Below are positions 9,785 through 21,547 of a stretch of 64,000 nucleotides of DNA, piece after piece. A model generated the notes under the pieces. The model saw only the letters and a list, made by a program, of their open reading frames with translations, had not been told where the DNA came from and did no database searches. A program made the position numbers and the translations under genes. Origin of the DNA: Aquatica leii (lineage: Eukaryota > Arthropoda > Insecta > Coleoptera > Lampyridae); NCBI GenBank assembly GCA_035610365.1, contig CM069432.1, forward strand, positions 14,818,001-14,882,000. The letters run 5' to 3'. Positions within the stretch are counted from its first letter, which is position 1, and each line of letters begins with the position of its first letter.

Positions 9785-9918
9785 TTGTTCCTGAAGGAGC
9801 CCCTGTCGTTACGGTTGACAAAGGTGGTTTGGAACGTGGCGGTCCTTTATTAGCCGATTGTATTGCACCTCCATCATCTCCTGCTCCAAACATAACGTGG
9901 TACGTCAACGATCAAAGG
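9785..9918 (+). CDS. Host exon, Ig-like domain, Beat (beaten path)-like
   Basis: A 134-bp exon candidate far less AT-rich than its surroundings. The acceptor is 'attgttgcag' and the donor is 'agg|gtaagt'. The open frame starts in phase with two leading bases and encodes 44 residues beginning VPEGAPVVTVDKGGLERGGP. A conserved Cys sits in LLADC and a Trp in NITWYVNDQ, the Cys-x(n)-Trp spacing of an Ig fold. The VPEG start and the PAPNITWYVN pattern resemble the second Ig domain of Beat-family neuronal adhesion proteins. The exon ends in phase 0 before the rest of the Ig domain, so flanking exons must lie outside or be unrecognised in this window. The surrounding TEs are then intronic. Beat assignment is moderate; exon status is strong. 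Confidence 0.7.
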
Positions 9919-12722
9919 GTAAGTTTATATCACTTCAAAATTTCATTAAGGTGAATATGCTCATAAAACAGAGTACTATTTCTTAAGCTTGTTTAATAAC
10001 CTCACCCGAACAACAAACTTACGGTGATGTCGTAATTAACGAAAACTTAGCACTTTTAAGTTATGATCAAACTAATGTGAGGTTGCGTAATACAAAACTA
10101 AATACTTTTACAACAATATTCTGTTGAATAGATAATAATAATTAGAACTTAAGATGTAGAAACTAAATTTAGCTTCGGATTTCTCTACACATAAAGTTTA
10201 TAAGTTAGGTTTCACATTGACGTAAAGTTTTAAGCTCTTCTGCAAACAATAAGTCCAAACCTAGTTTAGATAGTACAGTAACGAAGAGCTAATTATTACA
10301 TGGTATAAGCTAGAATAATTACAAACTAATAATAATTAATAATATTAATATTACGTTAAGTTTGTATTTAAAATTATCAGTAACTGACAAGTAACCATTA
10401 TTTAATTCGATTTTTTGTGTTTGTACGTAATATGTACAATCTTTAAAAAGTACTAAATTAATTTTATTGAGTTGTCATTGTTAAATCTACTATTTAAATG
10501 TTTTTTTTTTTACAAATTAAAGAAGATTTTGTTAAGAAATCAAACATAATTTTTAGGATTTTTTGCGCATTATGTCACGCATTAGTTTTTTTCTAAATCG
10601 AAATTAATCTGCTGCTATTTTTTCCAGTTTTGTGTCAAATGAATTTAAAAAAATTTTGAAACTTTGGATAAAATATTTTTTAGAATTTGCGTTTTTAATA
10701 GATCGTGTTAAATCACCCAAATTACGCCATTTGCGTTGTAACCATCGTTTAGAATCGATTGGTTGATTGAGTAATGTTTGGTAACGGACACAGTATTTGG
10801 ATTGACGTTTTTTTTCATTTAATGTATTTTGAAGTTGTTTTAATGTATTTTTGGATTGAGTTTAATAAGTTATTTTACGATTTTTAATTCAAAGTTACAA
10901 TGTAAATTGTTGATAAAGTTTTGTATTTTGTTACGCTGTAAACCATCTGATTTCGCGATTTTGCTTATTGAATGTTTCACTTGGATTGTTGAAAAATTCC
11001 AGTTGTGAGTTATGTTTTCCTTCTGAGATATAATCGTAATTAAATCTATTTTCGCCGTTTGTTTATTTTAAGTTGGTTTATGAGTTCTTTGTTCGAGTAC
11101 ATTCGTACTTGAATTTCTTTATGTCAAACGTTTAGATTACGTGGAAAAATTAAGTCGTTATCTTAATTTATTAGGCAGTTTAAATTCTTGTAATATAATA
11201 TTTTGTCAAATTGACAGTTTCACGTACAAGCGAAACGCTGTGTCCTAATTATATAAATATGACGTAACATGATTGTTTGCCTCTTTATTGCACTTCTTCG
11301 CGAGAGTATTTTGGTGTTTGAAGTTTCGAACGCAGCCTTTGTGGAAAGGGCAGTCGACGAAAGTTGATATATAGACGTGTTTTTGGTAAATGTGTGAGTG
11401 GGAAGTTAGTTGGTTGACGGTCATAAAAATGTAGATCACGCAGGTGATAATTCACCTTTTCTAATAATTACCGTGGAAGTAAAAGAAGATGGTGCAGTGA
11501 ATTTAAGTGGAAAACTTTCCTTTTTCGTAATTACGGTTAATTAAGATCACTGTTTTGCCTAAATTAATATCGCATGTTTCGTTACGTGAATTTGTGCGTG
11601 AGTTTGTTTCGCAATCTCATCCTTCGCCTTGGGGGCGGATTAATAAATCTTCCACTGGTAACCTATTGTTTGGGAAGCAGCCAAAGTCCATCGAGGTGTT
11701 AGCTTTCAAATCCACTGGACCAAAGTTCAACCGGTATCACCATCTAAGAATTAAGGTATTTATCGATTTTGTTGTTTGATCGTGCAGTGTCCCGCGATTA
11801 AAAATGCAGTAAAAGCTTTCAATTTTGAGTCAATTGAAATTACGACTAACGTTGAATTTAATTATTTCAACGAACACGTATAGTGTTTGCGCGAAATTAA
11901 AATCAATTAATTTTGTTTTGGTGCGTTTGAGAAATAATTCGTATTTCGAATATATGATAATGTAACGACTTATAAACTATAATTTGTTTAGTTCGAATTA
12001 AAGTTCGGACATATTTATGTTATAAACTGTATTGTTTTTTTTTGTGTTATTTTATTTGTTTGTTATAAATATGCGGTCAAGATCTTGAGATTTAATTATA
12101 TTTGACGTCGAATTAACGCTATGGTAGTAGCATTTCTTTTTATAAATTTTAATGTAATGTTTTGTGTGTAAATTATTCATTTTTGTTTGCTTAAGATTAT
12201 TTCATTTCTTTTATTCAAATTTATTTGATATCAATTAGTACTTGTTATTTTATTTTGTCTTGGTTTTAAATATTCAATCAATAAATGTTAAATTGTTAAA
12301 TGTAAAGAGCTTTTATTCATTTAGCCGCCGCATACGTAAATTTTTGTTTAAGTGTTTTTTAGAATTGTTATAACCCAAGGTAAGTTCTGGGGTTATAACC
12401 AACCGGATGAGCTTTCAGGTAATCAGGGGTTTGAAAGCTTCCCCTTATAGAAATCCTTGATTGGCGCCCTTACGGATTATTTGACTATTTTACCGTTCTA
12501 GTTCCATTTTTACGACGATCGCGTTTCCAATTTTTCACGGAATTTAAAAAAAACCCACCCTTTCTCCATTGAGCTAGTGGCACAACCCCCGTTTATGTTA
12601 CTACATTGCAGGCAGTGACTTTGTGTTAATTTTGGAACGTAACAGCGTGCTTTAATAGAAATTTTTGCGTGCTTTAATAATGGTATATTTTTTTACAAGC
12701 TTCGTATTAGTGACAATTATAA
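9919..12722. other. Long gene-free stretch, T-rich on the plus strand
   Basis: No coding frame supported. From about 10500 to 12660 the plus strand becomes markedly T-rich with scattered 'tacg' and 'tttacg', a texture much like the non-coding LTR element at 26923-33768. Around 12370-12620 base composition changes (palindromic 'ggttataacccaagg...ggggttataacc', 'ttgattggcgccctta'), and 'ggaacgtaacag' occurs near 12640. An old LTR element is possible, but I could not pair termini. Two short ORFs (11245-11439, 11555-11779) look accidental. Confidence 0.4.
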
Positions 12723-15265
12723 CACAGCCCAACACACATTTTGCTGCCAGGGTTTTTGTACTGTTTTTAAGTAAGTTTTGGGTGCAGAATCCAAAACTGT
12801 CTTCAGATTTGGTCTATCAGATCTAGTTTTTGAGATATTGTATTTTGACCTTCTTTTTATGAAAGAAATAGTCTAGTTTTTTTAACTTTTATACTTTTTA
12901 CGTTATTACTAATACTATCTGCTGCAAGTGCTAGTAAAAAAACACATAAAATCCAAAGTAATGTATTTATTTCACAAAATAAACAAATAAGTTTATAAAT
13001 TATATATACATATCATTTAAAAATTTTCTTTTATATGACTTTCTAGCATGGTAGTTATTAGGACAGTCTCGCTGAAGGCTCCAGCAGTAGTCGACCATCA
13101 TGTGGGTACCCCATCTTCCTTGATATCGATCTTCCATAGTTTTAATGTCCTGATGGAATCTTTCCCTTTGTTCTTCACTTAAATAACCTAGGTATTCTGG
13201 AAACCGATCTAAGTGGCTATAAAGGTAGTGAACTTTTATTCTCATGTTGCAGCCGAGTATAATAAAGTTTGAAAGCATATTTTCCACTAATTCTATATAA
13301 TTTTTTGCTTTATAATTTCCCAGAAAATTTTGTACAACTTGAACACCAAGCGTTAGATTCAATTTCATTTATTGATGCGGTAAAATGTGGATCTTTAATA
13401 AGCTGCCTTATCTGAGGGCCATCGAATATTCCGGCTTTCAGTTTTTCCGTGCTAATCCCAGGAAATTTACGAATGAAATAGCCAAAACAAAATCCATCGC
13501 AATTTAAAGCCTTCACAAATTGCTTCATAAGCCCCAACTTGATATGCAAGGGTGGAAATACGATTTTGTCTCTCGCAACCAAAGGTTCGTTGATTACATT
13601 TTGCTTTCCTTGAGTCATAACATTTTTTAAAGGCCAATTTCTGTTAACCCAGTGCTGATCCTTAGCTCTGTTGTCCCAAAGACATAAAAAACAAGGATAT
13701 TTTGTATATCTACTTTGCTGTCCAAGGAGGAAGTTTACCATTTTTAAGTCGACACAAATCACCCACTGATGTTCTTCATACTTCATTTTTTTCAGGACTA
13801 GTGATATTGCCTCGTATTCCTCCTTCATGCTGGTAGAATGGCCAATGGGTATTGAGCCATATTTATTACCATTGTGTAAAAGCACACTCTTCAAACTTTG
13901 TCTGGAACTGTCTATAAAAAGGCGCCATTCGTCTGGTGTGTATTCCGACAAACCCATTTTTTGTAAGAGTCCTCTTATATCGTTACAGAATACCAGGTTA
14001 TTTTCCTCAGAGTCAAAGGGCAGCAGATCCTTATCTCTTTTACGATCAAATGTAATATTGGTATCTGGCTGCAGTGGATTCTTCTTATTTAATCTGGAAG
14101 CGAGTAATTCAGAAGATTCCTTTGAAAGATTCAGGTTTCTAATGAGATCGTTTAGTTCTTGTTGATTGAAACGTTGCGGACGAATCATTGTCGTTTTCTG
14201 ATTCCATACACTGAATTTCATCAAACGTGGGTAGTTCTGCATCATCTTCCGGGAGCGAAGGCAGACTGCTGAATGATGGAATGGGTATTTCTTCACTATG
14301 CAGTACAGGCTTCTTTGCTGAATCTAGATCAGGATATGGCCATTTCTGTCTATTGTTCCGATTGATTCCTTTGATATTCACGAGACAAAAATAGCAGTCA
14401 TCGTGATGGTTTCTTGGTTCTCTCAAAACCATTGGTACTCCAAACTTTAGACACTTACTCTTTCCAACTGTCCACTGACGCAGATGTTCAATACATGTTT
14501 TACATACGAAATGTGGAGGCCAAGGTTTATCCTGGTCACCCAAGTAAACGCCAAAATAGGCCAGATAACTTCTTCTCACACAATCAGAAATAGGGTATCT
14601 ACTTTTTTTAAAAGTGTACTCGCCACATGCATAGCAAAAAACGTCTGGATGATTCACACAACTACGTTTGCTTCTGAATGCCATGGTTTTAATTAAATGT
14701 ATGTTTTATCACTGAACATCACCAAATGATACCACAACTTCAGCTACGTAAACTAAATAGGTAAATGTACTTCGTAAAGCAAAGATACGAGTTAATATAG
14801 CTGGGTGTTAATTAGGTTTTGATGGAAGTAATTATAAGAATGTTGGGTTTTACACAAATGAATAAATACTAAATAAATCAAACTGGCTAATTAGATTCTA
14901 ATTTCTTTATATAAACTGTACCTCGTAAAACAGAGATATTTGCGAGGTAATACGACGAATTAATTAGTTTTTGATAGGGGTATAGGAATGTCGGGTTTTA
15001 CAGTAATGAATAGTACCAAGTAACTCAAACTAGCTCATTAGATTTTAATTATTTAGGTAGGAAATTTCACTTTTGGCCTCAAAAGATATCACTATTTCAA
15101 TATTATTGCGTTTTATCAGAACTAATACCAATTAGCCCATATCTCAAAAACTGGAGCTGCTACGAAAAAAAAACAGGTATTTTTCGAATCAGCACATCAC
15201 AAATATTCAAAATCAGTTCTTACTTTTCCGGCATCAAGACAAAAATTTTATTTTGTTGGGCTGTG
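12723..15265 (-). mobile_element. DNA transposon with CACAGCCCAACA ends
   Basis: The 12-bp perfect terminal inverted repeat is CACAGCCCAACA at 12723 and TGTTGGGCTGTG ending 15265. Flanks are ATAA on both sides, a 4-bp target duplication. Further in, 'agtttttgagatat' occurs in both subterminal regions (near 12827 and, inverted, near 15140), extending the inverted similarity to ~120 bp. Total length is 2543 bp, and it contains one cysteine-rich transposase-like gene on the minus strand. CAC-starting ends with short duplications are known in CMC-type (for example Chapaev) transposons. That assignment is inference. Confidence 0.75.
13000..14684 (-). pseudogene. Cysteine-rich transposase-like protein, two frameshifts
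   Basis: One gene read in three consecutive frames. It starts MAFRSKRSCVNHPDVFCYAC at 14684. The N-terminal ~90 residues carry paired cysteines (NHPDVFCYACGEY, FVCKTCIEH, DDCYFCLVN), a probable zinc-binding region. An acidic linker follows, then a frameshift near 14165. The central domain (FNQQELNDLIRNLNLSK, EWRLFIDSSRQSLKSVLLHN, CVDLKMVNFLLGQQ, YPCFLCLWDNRA, FPPLHIKLGLMKQFVKAL) ends at a second frameshift near 13360. The last part has CNMRIKVHYLYSHLDRFP and EEQRERFHQDIKTMEDRY. I recall this protein as widespread and multicopy in insects but cannot name its superfamily. It lies within matched inverted repeats, supporting a transposase role. Confidence 0.75.
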
Positions 15266-16020
15266 ATAATTAATTGACAAGTAATGTCAAAATATGAAGT
15301 ATTTAGTACCAATCTTTACGAAATTCCTTAGAGTTTTATATTTTCAAATTTTTGTTTAAAATTAGCTCAACAAGGCACAAATTCTGAAAAATAGTATAAA
15401 AAACTTGTTCATAAGGCTTTTACAGGACTCGTCCTTAAGAAACTCGTTTCCTAAACTTGGATTCGTTCTATAAAACCAACCTTATGAAACTCGTTTTTTG
15501 CTTTTTTTACGTAATGTTCAAACATGTCTTTTTTGTATGTATAATTATCTAGCTTTCAGCTTATACCAAAATTGAGTATATTCTGTTTATGTTGAACCAG
15601 GCCCGCACCTAGCACTTCTAGCGCCCTTGTGCAAATTTAAAATAACGGCCCAAATTTGTATTACGTTCATATGTGAGTACAGATACGGGTTAAGTTAGGC
15701 ATTATTATCCACTATTTAAAAAAAATTAAAAAAGTACTTTCATAAAGAGTGTAGCAGTATAAGCACGGGTCTCCCCTGGGAAAATTTATGTGAAAATTTT
15801 GGTGATGAAATCACCGTCTTAAGAGAAAAATTTCCTTAAGCAATCACACTTCTTAATGGGCAGTTTTTCAAATTTTTTTTTACAAGATATTTATTTGTGT
15901 TTTTTCTTACAAACGCTAGATACACCAAAGAATCAATAAATAAGGAATTTTCGAAGTCTTTGCAGTAATTTATACATCGGAATATCACAAAGTTAAAATT
16001 TTAAAATTAAAAATTTCACG
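15266..16020. other. No recognised gene
   Basis: AT-rich sequence. 'aggcccgcacctagcacttctagcgcc' near 15599-15625 is a GC-richer patch that might be a transposon end, but no partner was found. Confidence 0.4.
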
Positions 16021-16292
16021 TATTTTAAGAGACACTATCACGAATTTTTTTTATAAATAGCCCTTACTATGCTCTTTATGTTTTCCGTTTTCTTCCATCG
16101 TCCAACATTTTCCAGGGAGTCCCAAATCTCTAACTTTACCAATTTTCGATAAATTAATTATAATTTATTTATCGAACGATAATAATAATTATAGTAATTA
16201 TTATAATAATAAATATAAGGACATGAATTTAATTTAAATGGGAAAAAAACTATTTTAGCTATAAACAGTAATAAATAAAAAGATATTCATTG

Positions 16293-17965
16293 TTACTTGG
16301 TGCTTGCTTTCTTTTTATACCCTGAGGTACAGCTCTCTCGTTTCAAAAACCAGCAGTACTCCGCCAACATGCTTGCATTCCACTTCCCTAAAAATCTCTT
16401 CTCCAGCTTAGCGATGTTTTGATGGAAGCGTTCTCCATGTTCATCCGAGACTGCTCCTAAATTTTCAGGGAAAAAGTCCAGATGCGAGTGAAGGAAGTGA
16501 ACTTTAAGAGACATGTTACATCCTACGTCCTTGTACGCTAAAAGCAGTTCCTCGACGTGAGCGACATAATCTTCACTTTTGTGGTTACCCATGAAGTTTT
16601 TACAAACGTTTTGAAATGCAAGCCAAGCTCGTTTTTCTTTTCGATTTAGGTGTTCAATAAACGTCGAATCTTGCAAGAGTTGTCTAATCTGGGGACCAAC
16701 AAAAACGCCTTCTTTGATTGAGGAAATTTAGTTTTAAAAAATTAAAATGAGCCACCTGTCTTGTCCACTGCTTTCACAAACTGCTTGATCAATCCAAGTT
16801 TGATGTGTAAAGGTGGCAAGTAAATATTTTTCTTCGGAACCAAAGAATTGTGGGCGACATTTTTCTGACCAGGAATAAGATTTTCTTGCAGAGGCCAGTC
16901 CCGTACGATGTAATGTTTACCTCGGGCTCGGGTATCCCATCCACAAAGGAAACAGCAATATTTTGTGAATCCTGATTGCAGGCCCGTGAGTAGAGCAACA
17001 ACTTTTAAGTCAGCGCAAAGTTTCCACTTATAATCATGATATCTAATTTTATCAAGGATTCTGAAGATGTTTTTGTACGTTTCCTTCATATCAACAGAGT
17101 ATGCAACTGGAACTGATGGGAAGTCATTCGCCAACAGGACAACTTTTAAGCTTGTTTTTGATGAGTCTATAAACAGTTTCCATTTGTCTGGATCACATGG
17201 CATCTGTAGCTCTGTCATCAATAAATTTGCATTAGGGCAGAACACTAAACCTTTATCTTCTGAGAAAAGACATTTCAGGATTACTTGTCTGGTCCTGTAA
17301 GAAAATATTTTTACTCCCTTTTCTAAGAGATTCCACTGTTGAAGTCGCGATCCTACGAGCTGAGATTTAGTCTTGGGTAACTGCAAATCCCTGACAAGAT
17401 CATTTAATTCCGATTGAGTGAGGAGGTGAGGTTGTCGAGAAAATAAATCTTCAGAATACTCATCATTGAACGTATCATTCGGAGCCCCAGGTTGTGGCTC
17501 AGAGTTTTTTAAATCAATTTCCGGCTCTAGAGTATAAGTGTTTGGGGGCTCTGGGATTGGCAAAGTATCGTTATGAGGAACAGGTCTTAGAGCTGACGAA
17601 ATATTCGGATACTGAATTGTTTGCTTACTTTTGCTCGAAAACCCGACGGTGGAAGTCATACAAAAGTAACAATCTGTAAGATGACAGCGAGGTTCACGTC
17701 AAACCATGGGCACAGCAAATGGCATTGATTTACGGGTACCTTTGAACCATTTGGTCAAACTACTGTAACAAGTCGTACAGCAAATTGATGCAGCCCAAGT
17801 GTTGTCCTGGTCGCCAACTTGACAATCAAAGTACAATTTATAAGCTGTTTTAACAAGCGGAGAAAGGCGTTTTCGTTGCGCTTTTAAAGTTAATTCCCCG
17901 CATACATAGCAGAAGCTATCGGGATGATTTTTACACTCGCGTAGCATAATTAAACAGTAATTCAA
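16293..17965 (-). pseudogene. Second cysteine-rich transposase-like gene, paralogue of 13000-14684
   Basis: Same family and domain order as the gene at 13000-14684, on the same strand but clearly diverged. The N-terminal zinc-like region reads ECKNHPDSFCYVCGELTLKA then SICCTTCYSSL. At 17699-17701 a TGA stands where the paralogue has an ordinary codon in 'PMV-REP'. The frame then continues (HLTDCYFC, the acidic linker, WKLFIDSSKTSLKVVLL, CADLKVVALLTGLQ, YCCFLCGWDTRA, LPPLHIKLGLIKQFVKAV) to a break at 16742, where ~30 bp are scrambled. It resumes with VGPQIRQLLQDSTF, CNMSLKVHFLHSHLDFFPEN and DEHGERFHQNIAKLEKRF, ending at 16293. Two lesions only, so it is relatively young. Confidence 0.75.
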
Positions 17966-18395
17966 TGCCCGACATTAACCACAAATCACACTTAGTCACT
18001 TGAAAAAATCCGGAGTAAAAGTAGTTTTACTGTTTTACACAAATGAACAAAAATGAACAGAAAATCCAGCACGTTTAAAACGTCGACAAGTTAACTCTGC
18101 AACAGCTATAGATGTACTGATCGAAGCAGTTAAGCAAACAATGTAATATACTATAATGAGAAGAGTAATGCAAGTTCAAGCCTGTCGAAAATTCCTGTTC
18201 AAACCTGCATGTGGTATTGAGATCGCCAGCGTCGTGCAGTGAATCTTTCTAACTGTTTATTCATATTTTTTACTGTTCTTATATATTTGTATTTTATTGT
18301 AGTTTCTATATACATTTTATAGCAAAACTTTTGCCATATACTTTGGTATAGATTTTATTACTTGCTTTGGGATGTTTAACGGCTATAAGTTATAA

Positions 18396-18552
18396 TTCTA
18401 AAAAAAAATGCAAAAAATAAAATAGAAATGGGGTCCCCCCAAAATAGGTGAGTGATGGGTAAAAACGGAGCTCATTTTTGGATGCAGGAGGTCATTTTAC
18501 ATAAGAATCGTCAAGAATGGTATCAGGGCCAATTTTCATGCAGGCCAGTGTT
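18396..18552 (-). repeat. Transposon end, inverted copy of 63846-64000
   Basis: About 155 bp match the last 155 bp of the window in reverse complement: 'aatggggtccccccaaaata', 'gatgggtaaaaacgg', 'cattttacataagaatcgtc', 'aagaatggtatcagggcc', ending 'tgcaggccagtg'. The terminus reads CCAGTG|TTAT here and ATAA|CACTGG at 63846, so both ends face the same 4-bp ATAA/TTAT flank used by the CACAG element at 12723. It lies about 590 bp upstream of the second transposase start, the same distance as in the first element. It may therefore be that transposon's right end. Confidence 0.6.
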
Positions 18553-19057
18553 ATTGAACATCATACTTATTAAAATTACATTTAAAGAATCAAAGCAGTA
18601 GTATTACTTGCTCAGATGCTCAAATATTTATAAAAGGATAGTAATATTTTTTCTCTATTTCAACATCAGAATTAGCGATTCTTACACTAAAATCCTTGTA
18701 AGATTAAACCAATTCTTACACGAATTTTAGTAATGTTAGTTTTTTCAAAGTTAGTATCTCTGCATTGTAAGTTGACGTTACATGAAAAAGAAATCAAAAT
18801 TATTGGAAGTTAACAATTGAAATTCAAATTTTGATGCCAAGATAAAATAAAAACGTCCTATTAATTCAAATTTATTTACTTATAAAGGTATAAAGAGATA
18901 ATTTCGTATGAGATTTCAGGTTAACACATAAATTTCAATATGTCAAAGTATAAGTGTTGCCAATTCAATAAAATATTAAAGTTTCCAAATGTTGTTTTAA
19001 AAATTAAAATTATACGAAAAATATTAAATATTGTATCGAAATAGAGAAAATAGTATA

Positions 19058-19182
19058 AAGCACACGTCATAGAATACGTTTCAATCACTCGACCGCTTCA
19101 TAAACTCACCGCTGCGCGGCTCGTGTATGAAACGCGGTCTCGTGATTGAAGTGCGTTCATTCTGTAACTTGTGTTTTAATAT
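19058..19182. repeat. 125-bp imperfect palindrome
   Basis: Two halves around 'cgctgcgcgg' are inverted copies: 'cgtttcaatcactcgaccgc' on the left and, complemented, 'gcgtttcatacacg...gaccgcg...tcacgagac...cttcaatcac' on the right. GC content is far above the flanks. No coding content. It could be a MITE, a hairpin satellite unit or a terminal structure. Confidence 0.6.
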
Positions 19183-19292
19183 ACTATTCTAACACTGTTC
19201 TACCCTAGAGAAAATTTTGAAAAAAACGTATGTTATAGAGCATAGTAAGGGCTATTTATAAAAAAAAATTCGTGATAGTGCCTCTTAAAATA

Positions 19293-19619
19293 AGAATATC
19301 CCCGGAATTATCTTACCCCTGTTTTGGATTTTAGAATAATAAGTTAAATAAAAACAAAAATCGACTTGAGTTTACAATGTTTCTACTTCAATTAAGGTTT
19401 TATAAACTGAACGGCAAAAAAAATAACATAGTATATGCTTTAAACAAACAATAATTCATAATAAAATAAAAATAAAAATACTTCGGACAACAATCCTTTT
19501 GAAAGTCAACATTAAAGAATCTTTAACAAGATGTCATCAAAAAATTTAAAGAACTTGGTTTGTTTCTCTTAAAAATCCTAACGCGTTTTGCTTGGTGTTG
19601 TGTTAGGTACATAAATCCT
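19293..19619. other. No recognised feature
   Basis: AT-rich spacer between the inverted-repeat element and the pogo-like gene. Probably includes the pogo element's 3' end, though no terminal repeat was recognised. Confidence 0.35.
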
Positions 19620-21256
19620 AAATAAAGTTATCTACATCATCGCTATTTAGATGATTCAGATTCGGAAGCATTTGAAGTTTTTTTTTCCTTTTTTTTGACA
19701 TTCCTTTACCTACTCCCTTTTCTTTCTGTTTCTTTTTTAGTACAGCTTTTTTATTAAGTAGCCTTTTATTTTATTTTCCGGTTTTCTTGCTAGTTTCTTC
19801 CTCTAAGTAAGTTTTATATAGTGTGCTGGTTAAAATTGCCGTGTGCGCGGTCTTCCTTTTCACATGACTTCTTTCACCAACTATTTTTGGCAATTGTTTT
19901 AATTGAGCGGGTGAAATAACAAAATATCCAAAATCGTTATCATTTAGGTGTGATGGTGCCTCACTGCGGTTGATTGCGTCGCTCGTGGATGGCAACGGTG
20001 ATAAAGAATTACGAACTGAAAGTTGTTCTTCTACTATAGGCGATGGTGTTCCATGTCGTTCACTTTCCACATCTGGCAATTGTGGTGAAGCCGGACCTTC
20101 TTCATGCAATTCATTTTCAGTTGCTGCAGTAGTAATGAAATCGGTTTTGGTAAACACATCGGGGTCAAAAGGACATATTCCGGTTTTAGCAAATCTATTA
20201 ATAGCATTTGTTGGAACTGCAACTTTTAAGTAAGCTTCACCAAAGATTTTGGCTATCTGAAAAACGGTCACTGGCCTATCAGGATTGTTGTTCATCCATT
20301 TTTCTAGTGATTGGTTGTAAAAAACGCTCAAGGAATACATAACACTGACATCCAAAGACTGGAGGTTTTCCCGTGCTTTTAAAATTACTTGTAAATTTTT
20401 TGTATGAGATAAGTGACCGTCTAGAATCAGCAACGCTGGATCATTTTCTGAAGGCTTTGTGTGGCGTAAATAATGGTCAAAGCAATGTGTAAAATCATCC
20501 AGTTTCATCCACCCTTATGAATTACATGCCCATATGGATCCTGGTGGTGCACCATCCATCAACTCAATCTTCATACGGATTCTTCGAAAAATAAACATCG
20601 GTGGAACAAAAGTTCCAGAAGTAGACATGCAAATTACAGCTGTTGTAGTCAGCCCTCTTTCAGCTGATGTAACTCGTGCTACTTGTTTACGTCTAGTTTT
20701 TGCAAATACTTTTATGTTTTTAGTTGGTAGTTTAGGTGGCTCGTCTCATCTACCTTATAAATTCGATGGGAAAGAAAGTTTTTCCTTTCTTGGATGTCTT
20801 TCAATGTGGAATAAAGCTTTTCTACTACGCGTTTGTGAAAGTTCACGCTCGAGCAGATGAAGTGTTTGCCTAAATCCTTTTAACCAGTCATTTCCTGCTT
20901 TTTCTCTCTTGAATGGGTTCGAAATATTGTTTTTGACTGCAAGTTGATATACCAAATGATAACACATCTTTTCTTGTTTACCCATACATTCTTGTCTCCA
21001 TATCTTTGATGTGGTTCACAAGCTCGATTTCTTGCTCGAATGTAAAAACTGTTTTTCTTCTACCTAAACATTTTACTGCGCCAAGAGCTATATTATTTTT
21101 TCCTTTAGCTCGTCGTTTTAATGACATAACGGAAACTAAAAAATTTTTGCTCTCTCGTTTATATGCCATGCCATTTTTAACAGCATCCGGGGGTGCTGCC
21201 AATGATACCTTCGACCACCTTCCTTGAGCGGTTTTTCTTTTATAATTACGCGGCAT
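19620..21256 (-). pseudogene. pogo-like (Tigger/jerky type) transposase, broken
   Basis: The gene starts MPRNYKRKTAQGRWSKVSL at 21256, a psq-type helix-turn-helix DNA-binding start. Next is a second frame with NDWLKGFRQ (CENPB-type region, near 20910). The DDE core follows: RVTSAERGLTTTAVICMS and VPPMFIFRR (first Asp region, read in reverse from ~20690-20580), GAPPGSIWA, a stop after ACNS, then GWMKLDDF and LLILDGHLSHTKN (second Asp, LDGH). The next expected segment is shortened: KARENLQSLDVSVM joins two blocks, losing about 15 residues with the HxLQP box. The C-terminus (AINRFAKTGICPFDPDVF and a Lys-rich tail) is typical of pogo proteins. At least three frame breaks. Confidence 0.75.
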
Positions 21257-21547
21257 TACCTTTTGTCTGTTTATTCAGCATTTTATATTTTTAATCTACA
21301 GAAATATCTACAAAAACAAGATCAAACAGTATCAGCCTACTTATTTAATTTTTTGCAAGCTATTTATGACTTTGAAATAAGAAATTTGTAAGTTTTAATA
21401 ATTCATATAGAAGGTCATGGTACAAGATGACGGTACATTATGCGTAACATGCGGTAGTTTCTTAACCTAACTTACTACTGAAAATCCCCGCGCACTCGCT
21501 AGAGATGCGCACCTTGTTCGAGATGGGCGCTGACGGCACAGACCCGT
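21257..21547. other. No recognised gene
   Basis: Between the pogo start and the BEL remnant. It contains a GC-richer 90-bp patch (21480-21547) of unknown origin. The pogo 5' terminus should lie here. Confidence 0.35.

Larger units (their letters stand above)
16021..19292. mobile_element. Element bounded by ~60-bp inverted repeats
   Basis: 16021-16080 ('tattttaagagacactatca', continuing through 'aaatagcccttactatgctc') is matched in reverse complement by 19232-19292 with only a few differences. The 3.27-kb interval encloses the second cysteine-rich transposase gene and a separate CCAGTG end at 18552. Target duplications are not evident. It may be the true ends of the transposase element, or an outer element into which that transposon inserted. 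Confidence 0.6.

Noticed and set aside
13827..14165. A 112-codon plus-strand ORF.
   Set aside because: Antisense to the cysteine-rich transposase; Leu/Ser-rich shadow.
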